Assembly: GCF_004366795.1 (NCBI RefSeq)
Contig: NZ_SORF01000006.1
Location: 105,873-169,872, forward strand
Source of the DNA: Alicyclobacillus sacchari
GTDB taxonomy: Bacteria; Bacillota; Bacilli; Alicyclobacillales; Alicyclobacillaceae
Direction: 5' to 3'
DNA: 64,000 nucleotides
Part shown: positions 1-8,971 of the stretch, in pieces
Position numbering within the stretch: the stretch's first letter is position 1
How the letters are laid out: the number at the start of each line of letters is the position of its first letter
The notes under the pieces: model-generated
The model's database searches: none
What the model was told of the DNA's origin: nothing
Seen by the model: only the letters and a program-made list of their open reading frames with translations
Made by a program: the position numbers and the translations under genes

Positions 1-463
1 CCCCGGTTTCATTATTGACATGCATGACCGACACCAGGGACGTGTCATCGCGAACCGCCGCCAACACGTCGTTCACCGCGATGTCGCCCTGATTGGTTGG
101 CCGCACGTGGGTGACTTCAAAACCGTGCTCGGCCAGTCTGCCAAACGCCTCGCGAACCGCCGGGTGTTCAACCGCCGTAGTCACGAGGTGGCGACCTCTG
201 TTTTGCAACAATGCTGCACTTCCGAAGATGGCCAGGTTATTCGCCTCCGTGCCGCCGCCCGTAAAGACGATGTCGCCATGGTCTGCCCCTAAGGCCTGGC
301 GCAGCGTCTTACGCGCCTCACTCAACAGCGCTTCGGCTTCCATCCCGATTCGGTGCAACGACGATGGGTTGCCAAACACGTCGATCCACTCGTGCAGGCG
401 CGCGCGCACCACAGACGACAGTGGTGCTGTTGCCGCGTAGTCTAAGTAGAGCGCACCTTCCAA
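1..463 (-). CDS. Cysteine desulfurase (NifS/IscS family), N-terminal part, runs off the left edge
   Basis: PLP-dependent class V aminotransferase-fold enzyme that takes sulfur from L-cysteine for Fe-S clusters or tRNA thiolation. The window holds about 154 N-terminal codons. Family motifs appear in order: LDYAATAP (residues 7-14), GNPSSLH, FTGGGTEANNLAIFG, the PLP-stacking histidine in TAVEHPAV, and MHVNNETG at the edge. The PLP lysine and the active-site cysteine loop lie outside the window, so the subtype cannot be told. The start is TTG at 463, seven bases after a GGAGG ribosome site. It lies downstream of clpP on the same strand with a hairpin between. Confidence 0.9.
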   Translation of the reverse strand, partial: MEGALYLDYAATAPLSSVVRARLHEWIDVFGNPSSLHRIGMEAEALLSEARKTLRQALGADHGDIVFTGGGTEANNLAIFGSAALLQNRGRHLVTTAVEHPAVREAFGRLAEHGFEVTHVRPTNQGDIAVNDVLAAVRDDTSLVSVMHVNNETG

Positions 464-480
464 AACGATCCCTCCAACGG

Positions 481-509
481 AAAAGACCGAGGCGCGTGAC
501 GCACCTCGG
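481..509 (-). terminator. Hairpin after clpP
   Basis: CCGAGG and CCTCGG arms (487-492 and 504-509) form a GC-rich stem between clpP and the desulfurase. It is followed on the minus strand by TCTTTT. The U-run is short, so it is probably a weak terminator or attenuator. Confidence 0.5.
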
Positions 510-528
510 TTGTGGCACATGGTCGCGA

Positions 529-1107
529 TTACCGATAAATGACCTCGTCGATCAGGCCATACGCCTTCGCTTCTTCGGCCGACATAAAGTTATCGCGATC
601 CGTATCCTGTGCGACGCGTTCCAAAGGCTGTCCTGAGCGCTCGGCGAGGATTTGATTCAAGCGTTCGCGCGTTTTTAAAATATGGCGCGCGTGAATCTCA
701 ATATCAGACGCTTGGCCACGTGCGCCACCCAGCGGCTGGTGAATCATCACCTCTGAATTCGGCAGGGCGAATCGCTTCCCCTTGGCTCCCGCTGTCAAGA
801 GCACCGCTCCCATGCTCGCCGCCATACCGACGCACATCGTGCTCACGTCTGGTTTGATATGCTGCATCGTGTCATAAATGGCAAGGCCGGCCGAAACCGA
901 GCCGCCCGGGCTATTTATGTACATTTGAATGTCTTTATCCGGATCGTCGGCAGCCAAAAACAACAACTGAGCAACAACTGCGTTGGCGACATCGTCGTCG
1001 ATGGCCGTGCCCAAAAAGATAATCCGATCCTTCAGCAGGCGCGAATAGATGTCATAACTGCGCTCGCCGCGCGAGGTTTGTTCCACCACATACGGAATTA
1101 AACTCAT
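529..1107 (-). CDS. clpP: ATP-dependent Clp protease proteolytic subunit ClpP
   Basis: Serine protease subunit that forms the tetradecameric chamber fed by Clp ATPases; cytosolic protein quality control. The protein is 192 aa, the usual ClpP length. The catalytic triad is complete: Ser98 in GMAASMGAV, His123 in MIHQPLGG and Asp172 in DTDRDNFM. The handle-region segment [11 protein letters not shown] is also present. The start at 1107 ([10 protein letters not shown]) is chosen because GAGGAGG sits just upstream; a longer in-frame reading has no ribosome site. No CtsR-type operator was recognised upstream. Some Bacillota carry two clpP copies, so this may not be the only one. Confidence 0.96.
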   Translation of the reverse strand: MSLIPYVVEQTSRGERSYDIYSRLLKDRIIFLGTAIDDDVANAVVAQLLFLAADDPDKDIQMYINSPGGSVSAGLAIYDTMQHIKPDVSTMCVGMAASMGAVLLTAGAKGKRFALPNSEVMIHQPLGGARGQASDIEIHARHILKTRERLNQILAERSGQPLERVAQDTDRDNFMSAEEAKAYGLIDEVIYR

Positions 1108-1290
1108 ACCCCAAGCCTCCTCTTCATCACACCTCTTACAATACCCATGATGTACGAAAAACGCCATTTAGTCAACAATAGTCAAAGTCAATTGCTTTTT
1201 CGCAAAAACACGCGATCCACCCTCACGCAAGCATGGCCTTCGCTTGCCTTGCGGATACTGTTCATGACTGAACACAAAGGGGGCGAAAGC

Positions 1291-1692
1291 GTGCAAGCAA
1301 ACTTGTCTATGGCGGATCGCTACTTCCGGTTGGCGACAGGTGTCATCAGCATTGCCAGCGCCGCTCGCGGCAGGCGCCAGTCACCGCTCGCCAAAGCTTT
1401 TTTAATGGGATATGGCGCCATGAAAGTCGCAGAAGGGGTCACTGGCTGGTGTCCGATTCGTTCTGCAGCGCAAAGCTTACTCAATCCCCAGCAACAAACC
1501 ACGCAAGCGCAACAGGGCAAGCAACAAAGGCAAGCCTCGTCTGGTCAATCGACACAGTCAGTGAAACCTCCAACTGCCACCAAGCAACGCGATGCGGCAA
1601 AGGGAGCAGGCGACGAGCGCGACCATTTGCCCGAGGAAGTTGTCGCTTTCCTGATGGATCGGGATGACGACTACCGCCCAACGCAACATTGA
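1291..1692 (+). CDS. Small DUF2892-like protein with charged C-terminal tail
   Basis: A 133-aa protein starting at GTG 1291, preceded by AAAGGGGGC. The first ~50 residues (MADRYFRLATGV onwards, ending GVTGWCPI) resemble the DUF2892/YgaP-type membrane segment, which typically opens with a DR-xR-xxG stretch and ends with GWCP. The rest is Gln-rich and low complexity (residues ~60-100), then acidic and basic, and looks disordered. The function is unknown. It is transcribed away from clpP and ends at a strong shared terminator. Confidence 0.7.
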   Translation: MQANLSMADRYFRLATGVISIASAARGRRQSPLAKAFLMGYGAMKVAEGVTGWCPIRSAAQSLLNPQQQTTQAQQGKQQRQASSGQSTQSVKPPTATKQRDAAKGAGDERDHLPEEVVAFLMDRDDDYRPTQH

Positions 1693-1712
1693 AGATTCTG
1701 ACGACAGACTGA

Positions 1713-1745
1713 AAACAGCCATCCGGCCGGCCCGGATGGCTGTTT
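1713..1745. terminator. Bidirectional terminator
   Basis: AAACAGCCATCCGG pairs with CCGGATGGCTGTTT around a short CCGGC loop, with A-tract and T-tract on the two sides. It serves the converging genes at 1291-1692 (+) and 1778-1984 (-). Confidence 0.88.
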
Positions 1746-1777
1746 GCCATATACAATGCAAAGATGGTCGATGATGT

Positions 1778-1984
1778 TCAATGGCGAACCAGCGAACGGC
1801 GTTCCGACCCCATGGTGTGTGAGCGGAACCGAACGCCGTACTTCCCATTGCGCGAACGATAAACCTCAACTTCCGTGGGCTGCGCCGTGCGTCGAATCCG
1901 CTCATCAGCTTCGACCCACATCACCGCGCAGTACGCTTCAAACTTACTGTCGTACAAACCCGCGAAATACACCCAGTCGTTCAT
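1778..1984 (-). CDS. Small hypothetical protein (68 aa)
   Basis: Reading from ATG 1984 (MNDWVYFAGLYDSKFEAY...) with a G-rich GGGGGGATGG ribosome site. It has an aromatic N-terminal half (Trp4, Tyr6, Phe7, Tyr11, Phe15, Tyr18, Trp23) and a basic C-terminal half ending near RRSLVRH. No signal peptide, membrane segment or known domain was recognised. It is supported by its ribosome site and the strong terminator right behind it. The longer in-frame extension upstream lacks a ribosome site and is not included. Confidence 0.5.
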   Translation of the reverse strand: MNDWVYFAGLYDSKFEAYCAVMWVEADERIRRTAQPTEVEVYRSRNGKYGVRFRSHTMGSERRSLVRH

Positions 1985-2260
1985 CGGCCATCCCCCCATC
2001 GATAGTATGGCGCCAAGACTTGCTGCGACACAGGGAAAGCATGTGTGACTTGGGAATTTGGCGTTTGTCACGTTTCCTTTAAACCGCTGTTCTGCTACAA
2101 TACTTGCACCACTTTCGGTGGTCACAAGCGAGCCGTACGGACTAGAGCCGTTTTCTCCATTGTAGAACCGCCGCATCGTCTCGAGGGGTGCGCGAAGGCA
2201 TGTCACCAGGCGTATGATCGGTCAGAACAGCAAACTCCGCCAAAAAGGAGTGAACACTCG

Positions 2261-2749
2261 ATGATGACAAAAGACGATATCCTGATTTTAAAAACCAAAC
2301 TTCTCCCTGCAGGGGCTGAAGCAGTCATCGATTTTCTCGCTGCTCGTAACGGCCAACTCGAAGCAACGAACATCGTGCTGGAGAATGTGCCACTGCTCAT
2401 CATCGGCCGACATGGCATGATTGCTCGTCTTCCTATTAACGGGCGCATTAAGAAAGTGAGTCAGGCAGAAGAAATCCTGCCTGCATTGCAATCATTTTTC
2501 GCCAACACGTCGTCCAGCGACAAGCTGTATGTCTTTGTAAATCTACCAGACCTACCCATTCCGCCAGAAGTGCAGCAAGTTTTGTCCGAGGTGGAAGCGA
2601 GGGCGCTGCGACGTGAACGGATTCGAATGCAAATTGACCAAGCGCTGGATCGGCGTGATCGAGTGGCGTTTGATATCGCGGTAAAAGAACTCGAGGAGAT
2701 CGATCGCGAGGAAGAGTCGGCTCTTTGGCGGACGCGCCGACTTCCGTAA
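2261..2749 (+). CDS. IDEAL-domain protein
   Basis: A 162-aa protein starting at ATG 2261 behind AAAAAGGAG. The N-terminal ~100 residues form an unassigned globular-looking part. The C-terminal helix (about residues 125-150, RIRMQIDQALDRRDRVAFDIAVKEL) resembles the short IDEAL domain seen at the C-terminus of YpiB-like proteins of Bacillota. IDEAL proteins are thought to act as small adaptors or regulators; no catalytic residues are visible. It is followed by two other small regulatory-type genes on the same strand, which may be co-transcribed (65-bp gap to the next). Confidence 0.65.
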   Translation: MMTKDDILILKTKLLPAGAEAVIDFLAARNGQLEATNIVLENVPLLIIGRHGMIARLPINGRIKKVSQAEEILPALQSFFANTSSSDKLYVFVNLPDLPIPPEVQQVLSEVEARALRRERIRMQIDQALDRRDRVAFDIAVKELEEIDREEESALWRTRRLP

Positions 2750-2814
2750 CACGTTCGAGCGCCCCCAGTATGAGTCCCATACACACGGGTTAGGCTGACA
2801 GGGGGTGATGGGCC

Positions 2815-3171
2815 GTGGATAGAAACCAGCTTCTTGTGCAAGCGAGCGAATTGGCTGACTTGATTGCCGAATCGGAAGAGGCCGCAGCGTATCGCGAGGC
2901 ACAGGCTCGTCTCGCGGCAAACCGTGAAGCTTCTGCCCTACTGCGACAGTTTCGCGAACTGCGCGAACAGGTTGGCGAATTTCAAGCCCGCAAGGTGCCG
3001 CCGCTGCATTATCGACACCTGCTCGAACAGGCAGATGCCCTGCTGTCCGAGCTCCATCGCATTCCTGATGTCCAATCGTTTGAAATGGCCGAGAAACGGT
3101 TAAACGATCTGCTTGACGCCGTCACGGCCCGACTGTCTGCCGCCATCGCAGAACCACCGCAAAACGTGTAA
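2815..3171 (+). CDS. YlbF/YmcA family regulator (DUF964)
   Basis: A 118-aa all-helical protein, starting at GTG 2815 after GGGGGTGATGG. The layout (AsxLAxLIxESEExxxYrEAxxRLxxnxExxxLLrqFreLre, then a second amphipathic helix) fits the YlbF/YmcA/YheA family. In Bacillus subtilis YlbF, YmcA and YaaT form an Fe-S complex that modulates RNase Y and so competence, biofilm and sporulation. The C-terminal helix here has no cysteine, unlike some Fe-S-binding members, so a direct role in that complex is uncertain. Which paralog it is cannot be told. Confidence 0.75.
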   Translation: MDRNQLLVQASELADLIAESEEAAAYREAQARLAANREASALLRQFRELREQVGEFQARKVPPLHYRHLLEQADALLSELHRIPDVQSFEMAEKRLNDLLDAVTARLSAAIAEPPQNV

Positions 3172-3293
3172 CAACATGGGGCAGTTTTGCGGTATGTTTC
3201 ATCCATGAATCGTTGACACTCGTACCATATGGTGTTATGTTTTTCAGGCATGGCACCAGCCAAATTTTGATATCGGATAGGAATGAGCTTGCG

Positions 3294-3596
3294 ATGGCGG
3301 ATGAACATTTGCATGAGCACGAGCACGACGACGAAATTATCGTTCTTGAAGACGAGAACGGACAAGAACATCAATTTGTCCTCGGCGAAGTGTTGACCGT
3401 CGATGAAAAGGACTATGCGGTGCTGTTGCCAATTGATGAGGAAATGGAAGAAGGCGTCATTTTCCGAATTGATGGTGAAGATGGAGATCAAATGGTTCTT
3501 GCAGAAATCGACGATGACGAAGAATGGCAGCGTGTAGTGGACGCCTACAACGACGATTTGTTCGACGACTCTGAGGAAGAGGAAGAAGACCTCTGA
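3294..3596 (+). CDS. DUF1292 acidic protein
   Basis: A 100-aa very acidic protein. A His-rich start (MADEHLHEHEHDDE) is followed by the DUF1292 core: IVLEDENGQEHQF, LTVDEKDYAVLLPIDE and EEGVIFRIDGEDG. It ends in an Asp/Glu-only tail. In Bacilli this family (YrzB-like) is usually found next to yrzL/yrrK; those genes are not seen here. The function is unknown. ATG 3294 was chosen because the DUF1292 core follows it directly; the ribosome site (AGGA) is rather far upstream. It is followed by a good terminator. Confidence 0.75.
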   Translation: MADEHLHEHEHDDEIIVLEDENGQEHQFVLGEVLTVDEKDYAVLLPIDEEMEEGVIFRIDGEDGDQMVLAEIDDDEEWQRVVDAYNDDLFDDSEEEEEDL

Positions 3597-3614
3597 TTTT
3601 GCTCGGCCTATGAT

Positions 3615-3668
3615 ATGGCTGCTCGACAAGCGCGGATGATGCGCGAAGCGAGCAGCCATCTTGTTTTT
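3615..3668 (+). terminator. Rho-independent terminator after the DUF1292 gene
   Basis: ATGGCTGCTCG (3615-3625) pairs with CGAGCAGCCAT (3649-3659) and is followed by CTTGTTTTT. Confidence 0.85.
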
Positions 3669-3742
3669 GCCCCAATCCCGGACCCGTGAATCATATTGGC
3701 GGCCCGTTCACATATAGTGATTACCACGTTCCCCCTCACTGA

Positions 3743-3771
3743 TTGTTTTCTCATACAACTTATTCTATGAT
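3743..3771 (+). promoter_or_regulatory. Probable sigma-A promoter of acsA
   Basis: TTGTTT (3743-3748), a 17-bp spacer and TATGAT (3766-3771), about 60 bp ahead of the acsA start. No operator could be assigned. Confidence 0.5.
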
Positions 3772-3833
3772 AATAACAATTAGCTCAACTTGTCGTGTCG
3801 TTTCTGACCCGACTCGTCGAAAGGAGCCGACAT

Positions 3834-5786
3834 ATGAGTCCAAAAGAACAACTCGATACATTGTTGCATGAATCCCGTACCTTCTCTCCATCGGAATCGT
3901 TCCGTCAGCAGGCAAATGTTCAGGATGCAAGGATTTATGAATCGGCCGAGCAGGATCCAGAAGGGTTTTGGTCTGCACAGGCCCACGAACTCACTTGGTT
4001 TGAGGAATTTGAAAGCGTTTGCAATTGGGATCCTCCGCACGCCCAATGGTTTATCGGTGGAAAATTGAATGCCGCGTACAACTGTGTGGATCGACACACG
4101 TTAACGCATCGTAAAAACAAAGCGGCCATTATTTGGGAGGGCGAACCTGGCGATAATCGCGTCCTCACCTACGATATGCTGCGGCGCGAAGTCGACAAAG
4201 CGGCGCACGCGCTGCGCCAACTGGGTGTACAAAAGGGCGACCGCGTCACCATCTATTTGCCCATGGTGCCGGAGTTGCCTATTTCCATGCTCGCTTGCGC
4301 AAAGATTGGTGCCATTCACTCGGTGGTATTCGGTGGATTCTCAGCGCAAGCTCTGCGCGATCGGATTATCGACGCGGACAGCAAGCTCCTGATCACGGCA
4401 GACGCGGGTTGGCGGCGCGGCAAGATCGTGCCATTGAAAGCGAACGCCGATGAAGCCGTCGTCGGCACGCCAATTGAGAAGGTCATCGTCGTCGAACGTG
4501 TGGGTGCGCAAGCTGCCATTGAGTTACAGGATGGCCGTGACGTTCGCTGGCAGGATCTGATGGCCAGCGCCCCCACCTCACCCTTTCCGGCGGAACCCAT
4601 GGACTCGGAAGACTATCTGTTTTTACTGTATACGTCGGGAACCACAGGAAAACCGAAAGGCATCGCCCACTCGACAGCCGGCTACTTGACGGGTGCCAAC
4701 ACCTCGATGCGCACGGTGTTCGATCTTAAAGACAACGACATCTTCTTCTGCACGGCAGATATCGGTTGGATTACCGGCCATACGTACCTCGTGTACGGCC
4801 CGCTCTCTGCTGGCGCCACCGTCGTCATGTACGAAGGTTCGCCCGATTTTCCGGATCGCGACAGGTATTGGGAGATTGCAGAAAAGTACGGCGCGACCAT
4901 CCTGTACACCGCACCGACATCGATCCGCATGTTCATGAAATGGGGATCACAGTATGTCGAACAACACGACCTAAGCTCGCTTCGACTGTTAGGAACCGTG
5001 GGTGAACCGATCAATCCGGAGGCATGGATGTGGTACCACAAGTATATCGGCCAAGAACGCTGCCCCATCGTCGACACGTGGTGGCAAACCGAAACAGGCT
5101 GTGCGATGATCGCTCCGCTGCCAGGTCTTGTCACGACGAAACCCGGCTCGGCGACGAGGCCCGTTCCTGGCATCGCGATCGATATCGTAGACGAAGAGGG
5201 CAACTCAGTTCCTCCTGGCCACGGCGGCTATCTGGTCATCACCAAGCCTTGGCCGTCGATGCTCCGTACTGTGTGGGGTGACGACGAACGATTCCGCAAC
5301 ACATACTTCGGCAAATTCGAAGGCATCTACCTGCCGGGCGACGGTGCTCATCTCGACGAAGACGGGTATATCTGGATTCTCGGGCGGATCGACGACGTCA
5401 TCAATGTGTCGGGCCACCGGATTGGCACCGCCGAAGTGGAAAGCGCTCTCGTCGCGCATCCGGCCGTCGCTGAGGCAGCCGTCATTGGCCGTTCACACGA
5501 AGTGAAAGGCCAGGCCATCACCGCGTTCGTCACCTTGCGCGAAGGAGTCTCGGCGTCCGATGACCTGATCGCGGAGTTGAAACAGTACGTAGTCGAACGG
5601 ATTGGCGCCATGGCGCGCCCGGAAGAGATTCTGTTCACGGCAGAACTGCCAAAGACGCGCAGCGGCAAAATCATGCGCCGCCTGCTTCGCGACATTGGTG
5701 AAGGGCGAGTCATTGGCGATACGACAACACTTGCGGATCCCAGCGTCGTGGAAGCGCTGAAAGCACAATACAAGGATCAGGACTAA
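3834..5786 (+). CDS. acsA: Acetyl-CoA synthetase
   Basis: AMP-forming ligase that makes acetyl-CoA from acetate, ATP and CoA in the cytosol. At 650 aa it has the full family length. The ATP-binding loop [11 protein letters not shown], the adenylate motif [19 protein letters not shown], and the C-terminal catalytic lysine context [12 protein letters not shown] are present. The start is ATG 3834 behind AAAGGAG; a longer in-frame reading lacks a ribosome site. An acetate-uptake-type membrane protein follows 97 bp downstream, so the pair looks like an acetate scavenging unit. Confidence 0.96.
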   Translation: MSPKEQLDTLLHESRTFSPSESFRQQANVQDARIYESAEQDPEGFWSAQAHELTWFEEFESVCNWDPPHAQWFIGGKLNAAYNCVDRHTLTHRKNKAAIIWEGEPGDNRVLTYDMLRREVDKAAHALRQLGVQKGDRVTIYLPMVPELPISMLACAKIGAIHSVVFGGFSAQALRDRIIDADSKLLITADAGWRRGKIVPLKANADEAVVGTPIEKVIVVERVGAQAAIELQDGRDVRWQDLMASAPTSPFPAEPMDSEDYLFLLYTSGTTGKPKGIAHSTAGYLTGANTSMRTVFDLKDNDIFFCTADIGWITGHTYLVYGPLSAGATVVMYEGSPDFPDRDRYWEIAEKYGATILYTAPTSIRMFMKWGSQYVEQHDLSSLRLLGTVGEPINPEAWMWYHKYIGQERCPIVDTWWQTETGCAMIAPLPGLVTTKPGSATRPVPGIAIDIVDEEGNSVPPGHGGYLVITKPWPSMLRTVWGDDERFRNTYFGKFEGIYLPGDGAHLDEDGYIWILGRIDDVINVSGHRIGTAEVESALVAHPAVAEAAVIGRSHEVKGQAITAFVTLREGVSASDDLIAELKQYVVERIGAMARPEEILFTAELPKTRSGKIMRRLLRDIGEGRVIGDTTTLADPSVVEALKAQYKDQD

Positions 5787-5883
5787 CGCAAGGGGGGTGA
5801 TGTCCGCAGTCTGAATGTCGACGGTTGTGAAGGAATGTCGTTGTCGCACCACTCGCGACATGATGAAAGAAGGTGGATTTGCC

Positions 5884-6438
5884 ATGGCAGAACAAACAAA
5901 AATCGCCGATCCTGGTCCGCTTGGGCTGGCTGGATTCGGTATTACCACATGTATTTTAAGTTTGATCAACGCGGGCGTCAGCAGTCCAGGCGCTCTCGGT
6001 GTTGTGCTTGGGCTGGCGCTCGCCTACGGCGGCGGCGCCCAGTTTATCGCAGGCATGTGGGAGTTTCGCAAAGGAAACACATTCGGGGCTACGGCGTTTT
6101 CATCGTACGGCGCCTTCTGGATTGCCTTTTATTTTATTGAAAAGGCAGCACCGCCGGCCGGGTTGGGCGTATTTCTATTGTTCTTTGGCATCCTGACTTT
6201 ATTCCTTTGGATTGGCACGTTCTATCTCAATCGGGCGCTGTTCTTCGTCTTTTTGACACTGTGGATCGCCTTCTTCTTGCTTGCGCTACACGGATTTGGG
6301 GTGATGGGCAGTCAACCGGGCGGATGGGTTGGCCTCCTCTGCGGTCTTACGGCCTTGTATACGTCATTTGCGACCGTGATTAACGCCACCGCGGGAAAGA
6401 CAATTTTGCCGCTCGGTCGCCCCGTCGCGAGAAGCTAA
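5884..6438 (+). CDS. satP: Acetate uptake transporter (GPR1/FUN34/SatP family)
   Basis: A 184-aa membrane protein with about six hydrophobic segments. The family signature appears near the N-terminus as DPGPLGLAGFGITT, a variant of the usual NPxPLGLxGFxxTT (Asp for Asn). A second typical stretch is GGGAQFIAGMWEFRKGNTFGATAFSSYGAFW. The start is ATG 5884 behind AGAAGGTGG. SatP/YaaH proteins move acetate or succinate with protons or as channels. Its place behind acsA supports acetate as the substrate. The operon ends at a strong terminator. Confidence 0.9.
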   Translation: MAEQTKIADPGPLGLAGFGITTCILSLINAGVSSPGALGVVLGLALAYGGGAQFIAGMWEFRKGNTFGATAFSSYGAFWIAFYFIEKAAPPAGLGVFLLFFGILTLFLWIGTFYLNRALFFVFLTLWIAFFLLALHGFGVMGSQPGGWVGLLCGLTALYTSFATVINATAGKTILPLGRPVARS

Positions 6439-6460
6439 TCCTGATCACGATCTATCTCTC

Positions 6461-6495
6461 AAAAAGACCGCCCATCGAACATGGGCGGTCTTTTT
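6461..6495. terminator. Bidirectional terminator
   Basis: AAAAAGACCGCCCAT and ATGGGCGGTCTTTTT form a perfect stem with A- and T-tracts, separating the acetate genes (+) from the sugar-acid operon (-). Confidence 0.93.
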
Positions 6496-6509
6496 GTGAT
6501 GGTTTTCCA

Positions 6510-7433
6510 CTACATTAAACAACCGGTCTCCATGGTAGCCCTGTGTGCTCTCTGCGTTGAAATCGGATTGACCAGTTGGCCAATTGCCTGAACCTCAATG
6601 GCAACGATATCATCGGGTTGCAAAGTAAATTCGTCAGGTGGAACGATACCAGTGCCCGTCATCAGCGCAGTGCCATCGAAAATCGGATTGTCGCGCAAAA
6701 GAAAACGGATCAGTTGAGACAGCGGACGCCGCAGCTGTGTCAGTGAGATGCTTCCCGCGAACACCGTTTGTCCCGCACGCTCGATTCGCATATCGATCTC
6801 CCATGCGAGTGGTTCGACAGTCGGATCGCTCCAGAGGAGTGCAGGGCCCAATGAACAGCTGGCGGCAAAGATTTTCGCCTGCGGCAAATACAGCGGATTC
6901 TCACCTTCAATATCGCGGGAACTCAAATCATTCCCAATGGTGTAGCCAATGACATCACCCTCGCGAGACAAGACGAGGCATAGTTCGGGCTCGGGCACCA
7001 TCCACGTAGAGTCGGATCGCAACTTCAGGGATTGACCAGGAGGGACCAGGCGCTCGGCTGTGGCCTTGAAAAAGAGCTCGGGTCGTGGCGCGTTATAGAC
7101 GCGATCGTACACACTGTCCTGCAGTTGCGTCTCGGCATTACGAGCGACCCGGCTGCGTTCATAGGTGACCCCACTGGCCCAAACCTCAGGTGCCGTCACA
7201 GGAGGCAACAGGCGACCGGCGGCATCGAGACTGCGATACGATAACGTGGCTCCAGTGCATAATCGTTTCTCGGCCGCGCGCGTGTCCATGCCCAACGCAC
7301 GTAGCGCGCGCCACATAGGAACAGGATCTGTCCACGACGGCACCTTGTCGGTAACGCTATAGACGTCGTCGCCGACCACCAATCCTAACTGAACGGAGCC
7401 GTCTGCCGGGTGCATGTAACGGATGGTCTTCAT
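6510..7433 (-). CDS. FAH-family dehydratase, probably 2-keto-3-deoxy-pentonate dehydratase
   Basis: A 307-aa protein with the fumarylacetoacetase fold in its C-terminal two thirds: metal-binding acidic residues in WMVPEPELCLVLS and the stretch YTIGNDLSSRDIEGENPLYLPQAK. In Weimberg-type pathways this family dehydrates 2-keto-3-deoxy-D-xylonate or L-arabinonate to alpha-ketoglutarate semialdehyde. That role fits here because the next gene upstream is a semialdehyde dehydrogenase and an aldonate dehydratase follows. The start is ATG 7433 behind GGAGGGATTGGG. It is the last gene of the operon. Sequence alone does not exclude another FAH-family hydrolase role. Confidence 0.8.
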   Translation of the reverse strand: MKTIRYMHPADGSVQLGLVVGDDVYSVTDKVPSWTDPVPMWRALRALGMDTRAAEKRLCTGATLSYRSLDAAGRLLPPVTAPEVWASGVTYERSRVARNAETQLQDSVYDRVYNAPRPELFFKATAERLVPPGQSLKLRSDSTWMVPEPELCLVLSREGDVIGYTIGNDLSSRDIEGENPLYLPQAKIFAASCSLGPALLWSDPTVEPLAWEIDMRIERAGQTVFAGSISLTQLRRPLSQLIRFLLRDNPIFDGTALMTGTGIVPPDEFTLQPDDIVAIEVQAIGQLVNPISTQRAHRATMETGCLM

Positions 7434-7447
7434 CCCAATCCCTCCTG

Positions 7448-8887
7448 CTACGCGCCGTAATAGACAGCGCACGTTTTCAACTGGCTGTAAAAATCGAGTG
7501 CGGCTTGACCTTGCTCGCGCGTGTGCGAACTGGATTGTTTCAAGCCACCAAACGGAGCCTGATATTCGACGCCAGCCGACTCGAGATTGACGCGAACCAT
7601 ACCAGCCTCGGCCGCATCCAGGAAGCGCATCGCTCGCTCGAGATCGCCGGTAAAGACCGACGCGCTAAGGCCATACACCGTCCGATTACAAAGATCCACC
7701 GCCTCATCAAACCCATCCGCCGTGAGGATACAGGCGATCGGCCCGAAGACTTCTTCCTGCGCCAAGGCGTGATCGACGTCTACCCCCGTGACAACAAGCG
7801 GACGCACATAATACCCGGCGTCAGGCGATACTTGCAAATCTCCTTCGACGACGAGACTCGCTTCGGATTTTGCGAGATCGACGTACGACTGCACTTTGCG
7901 GTACTGAGCTTGTGAAGCCACTGGTCCCAGATAGGCTTTTTCATCCAGCGCATCTCCGACGTACAGCTCGCGCACTGCGGCGGCAAGCGCGTCGACAAAC
8001 GGTTCATAGATGCTCTTTTCGATAATGATGCGACTTGTGGCCGTGCATTTTTGACCGGCGGATCGGAACGCACCACTCACGACAGCCGATACCGCGACGG
8101 ACAGATCGGCGTCGGCGAGGACCACAGCGGCGTTCTTGCCCCCCATTTCCGTTTGGTACTTGATGTTTCGGCCTGCGCAAGTTACCGCCACGCGCATGCC
8201 TGTTGCGGTCGATCCGGTGAAGCTGATGGCATCCACGGCCGCGTGTTCGACCAACGCCCGTCCGGCGATCGCGCCATCCCCCACGATCAGGTTGAGTACG
8301 CCTGCTGGCAGTCCGGCGTCGGCAAATACCTGCGCCACGGCGACAGCAGTCAAGGATGCGAATTCCGCAGGCTTCCATACAATGGTATTCCCACAAATCA
8401 GGGCAGGTGCTATCTTCCAAACGGGGATGGCGACCGGGAAGTTCCAAGGGGTGATGACGCCAACGACCCCGAGTGGCAGACGCTTTGTGTACTGCAGCAC
8501 GCCCTCCTGGCTGGCCGGAATCACACTGCCAAAAGCGCGCACCCCTTCCGCAGCGTAGTAGCGCAACAAATGGACGCCACGTGCAACCTCGCCTTTCATC
8601 TCGGCGATGGGCTTACCCATTTCACGGCTTGCCAAAACCGCGATCTCGTCGCTTCGCGCAGCCAATAAGTCAGCCGCTTTGTAGAGAACGTCCGCTCGTT
8701 TCGGACCAGCAAGTCCCGCCCACTCGGGCAATGCGCGTCGCGCCGCCTCGGCCGCGGCAATCACATCTGCTTCTTCCGACGTATGGACAACGCCCACTTC
8801 CTCACAGAGGCGCGATGGGTTGTTGACCGTGTACGATTTACCCTTCGGCGTCATCCATTCGCCGTCTACCCAATTTTTTGATTCCAA
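7448..8887 (-). CDS. NAD(P)-dependent aldehyde dehydrogenase, probably alpha-ketoglutarate semialdehyde dehydrogenase
   Basis: A 479-aa aldehyde dehydrogenase with TPWNFPVAIPVWKIAPAL, FTGSTATGMRVA, the general base region EMGGKNAAVVLADADL and the catalytic cysteine in SAGQKCTATSR. The C-terminal part has PFGGLKQSSSHTREQG, typical of the KGSA dehydrogenase branch. It starts at TTG 8887 behind AGGAGGG; the upstream in-frame ATGs have no ribosome site. With the FAH-type dehydratase it would convert a 2-keto-3-deoxypentonate to alpha-ketoglutarate. Substrate assignment rests on context and gross similarity. Confidence 0.85.
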   Translation of the reverse strand: MESKNWVDGEWMTPKGKSYTVNNPSRLCEEVGVVHTSEEADVIAAAEAARRALPEWAGLAGPKRADVLYKAADLLAARSDEIAVLASREMGKPIAEMKGEVARGVHLLRYYAAEGVRAFGSVIPASQEGVLQYTKRLPLGVVGVITPWNFPVAIPVWKIAPALICGNTIVWKPAEFASLTAVAVAQVFADAGLPAGVLNLIVGDGAIAGRALVEHAAVDAISFTGSTATGMRVAVTCAGRNIKYQTEMGGKNAAVVLADADLSVAVSAVVSGAFRSAGQKCTATSRIIIEKSIYEPFVDALAAAVRELYVGDALDEKAYLGPVASQAQYRKVQSYVDLAKSEASLVVEGDLQVSPDAGYYVRPLVVTGVDVDHALAQEEVFGPIACILTADGFDEAVDLCNRTVYGLSASVFTGDLERAMRFLDAAEAGMVRVNLESAGVEYQAPFGGLKQSSSHTREQGQAALDFYSQLKTCAVYYGA

Positions 8888-8971
8888 AACGATACCCTCC
8901 TGTGTTACAAACCCATGAGTCATGAAGGCCTGCATCAAATCTGTGTCACATGTTGGTTCCTTGTGTCATCG

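Noticed and set aside
1985..2206. N-terminal extension of the 68-aa protein to 142 aa
   Set aside because: No ribosome site at the upstream start and low-quality composition; the inner ATG has a G-rich site.
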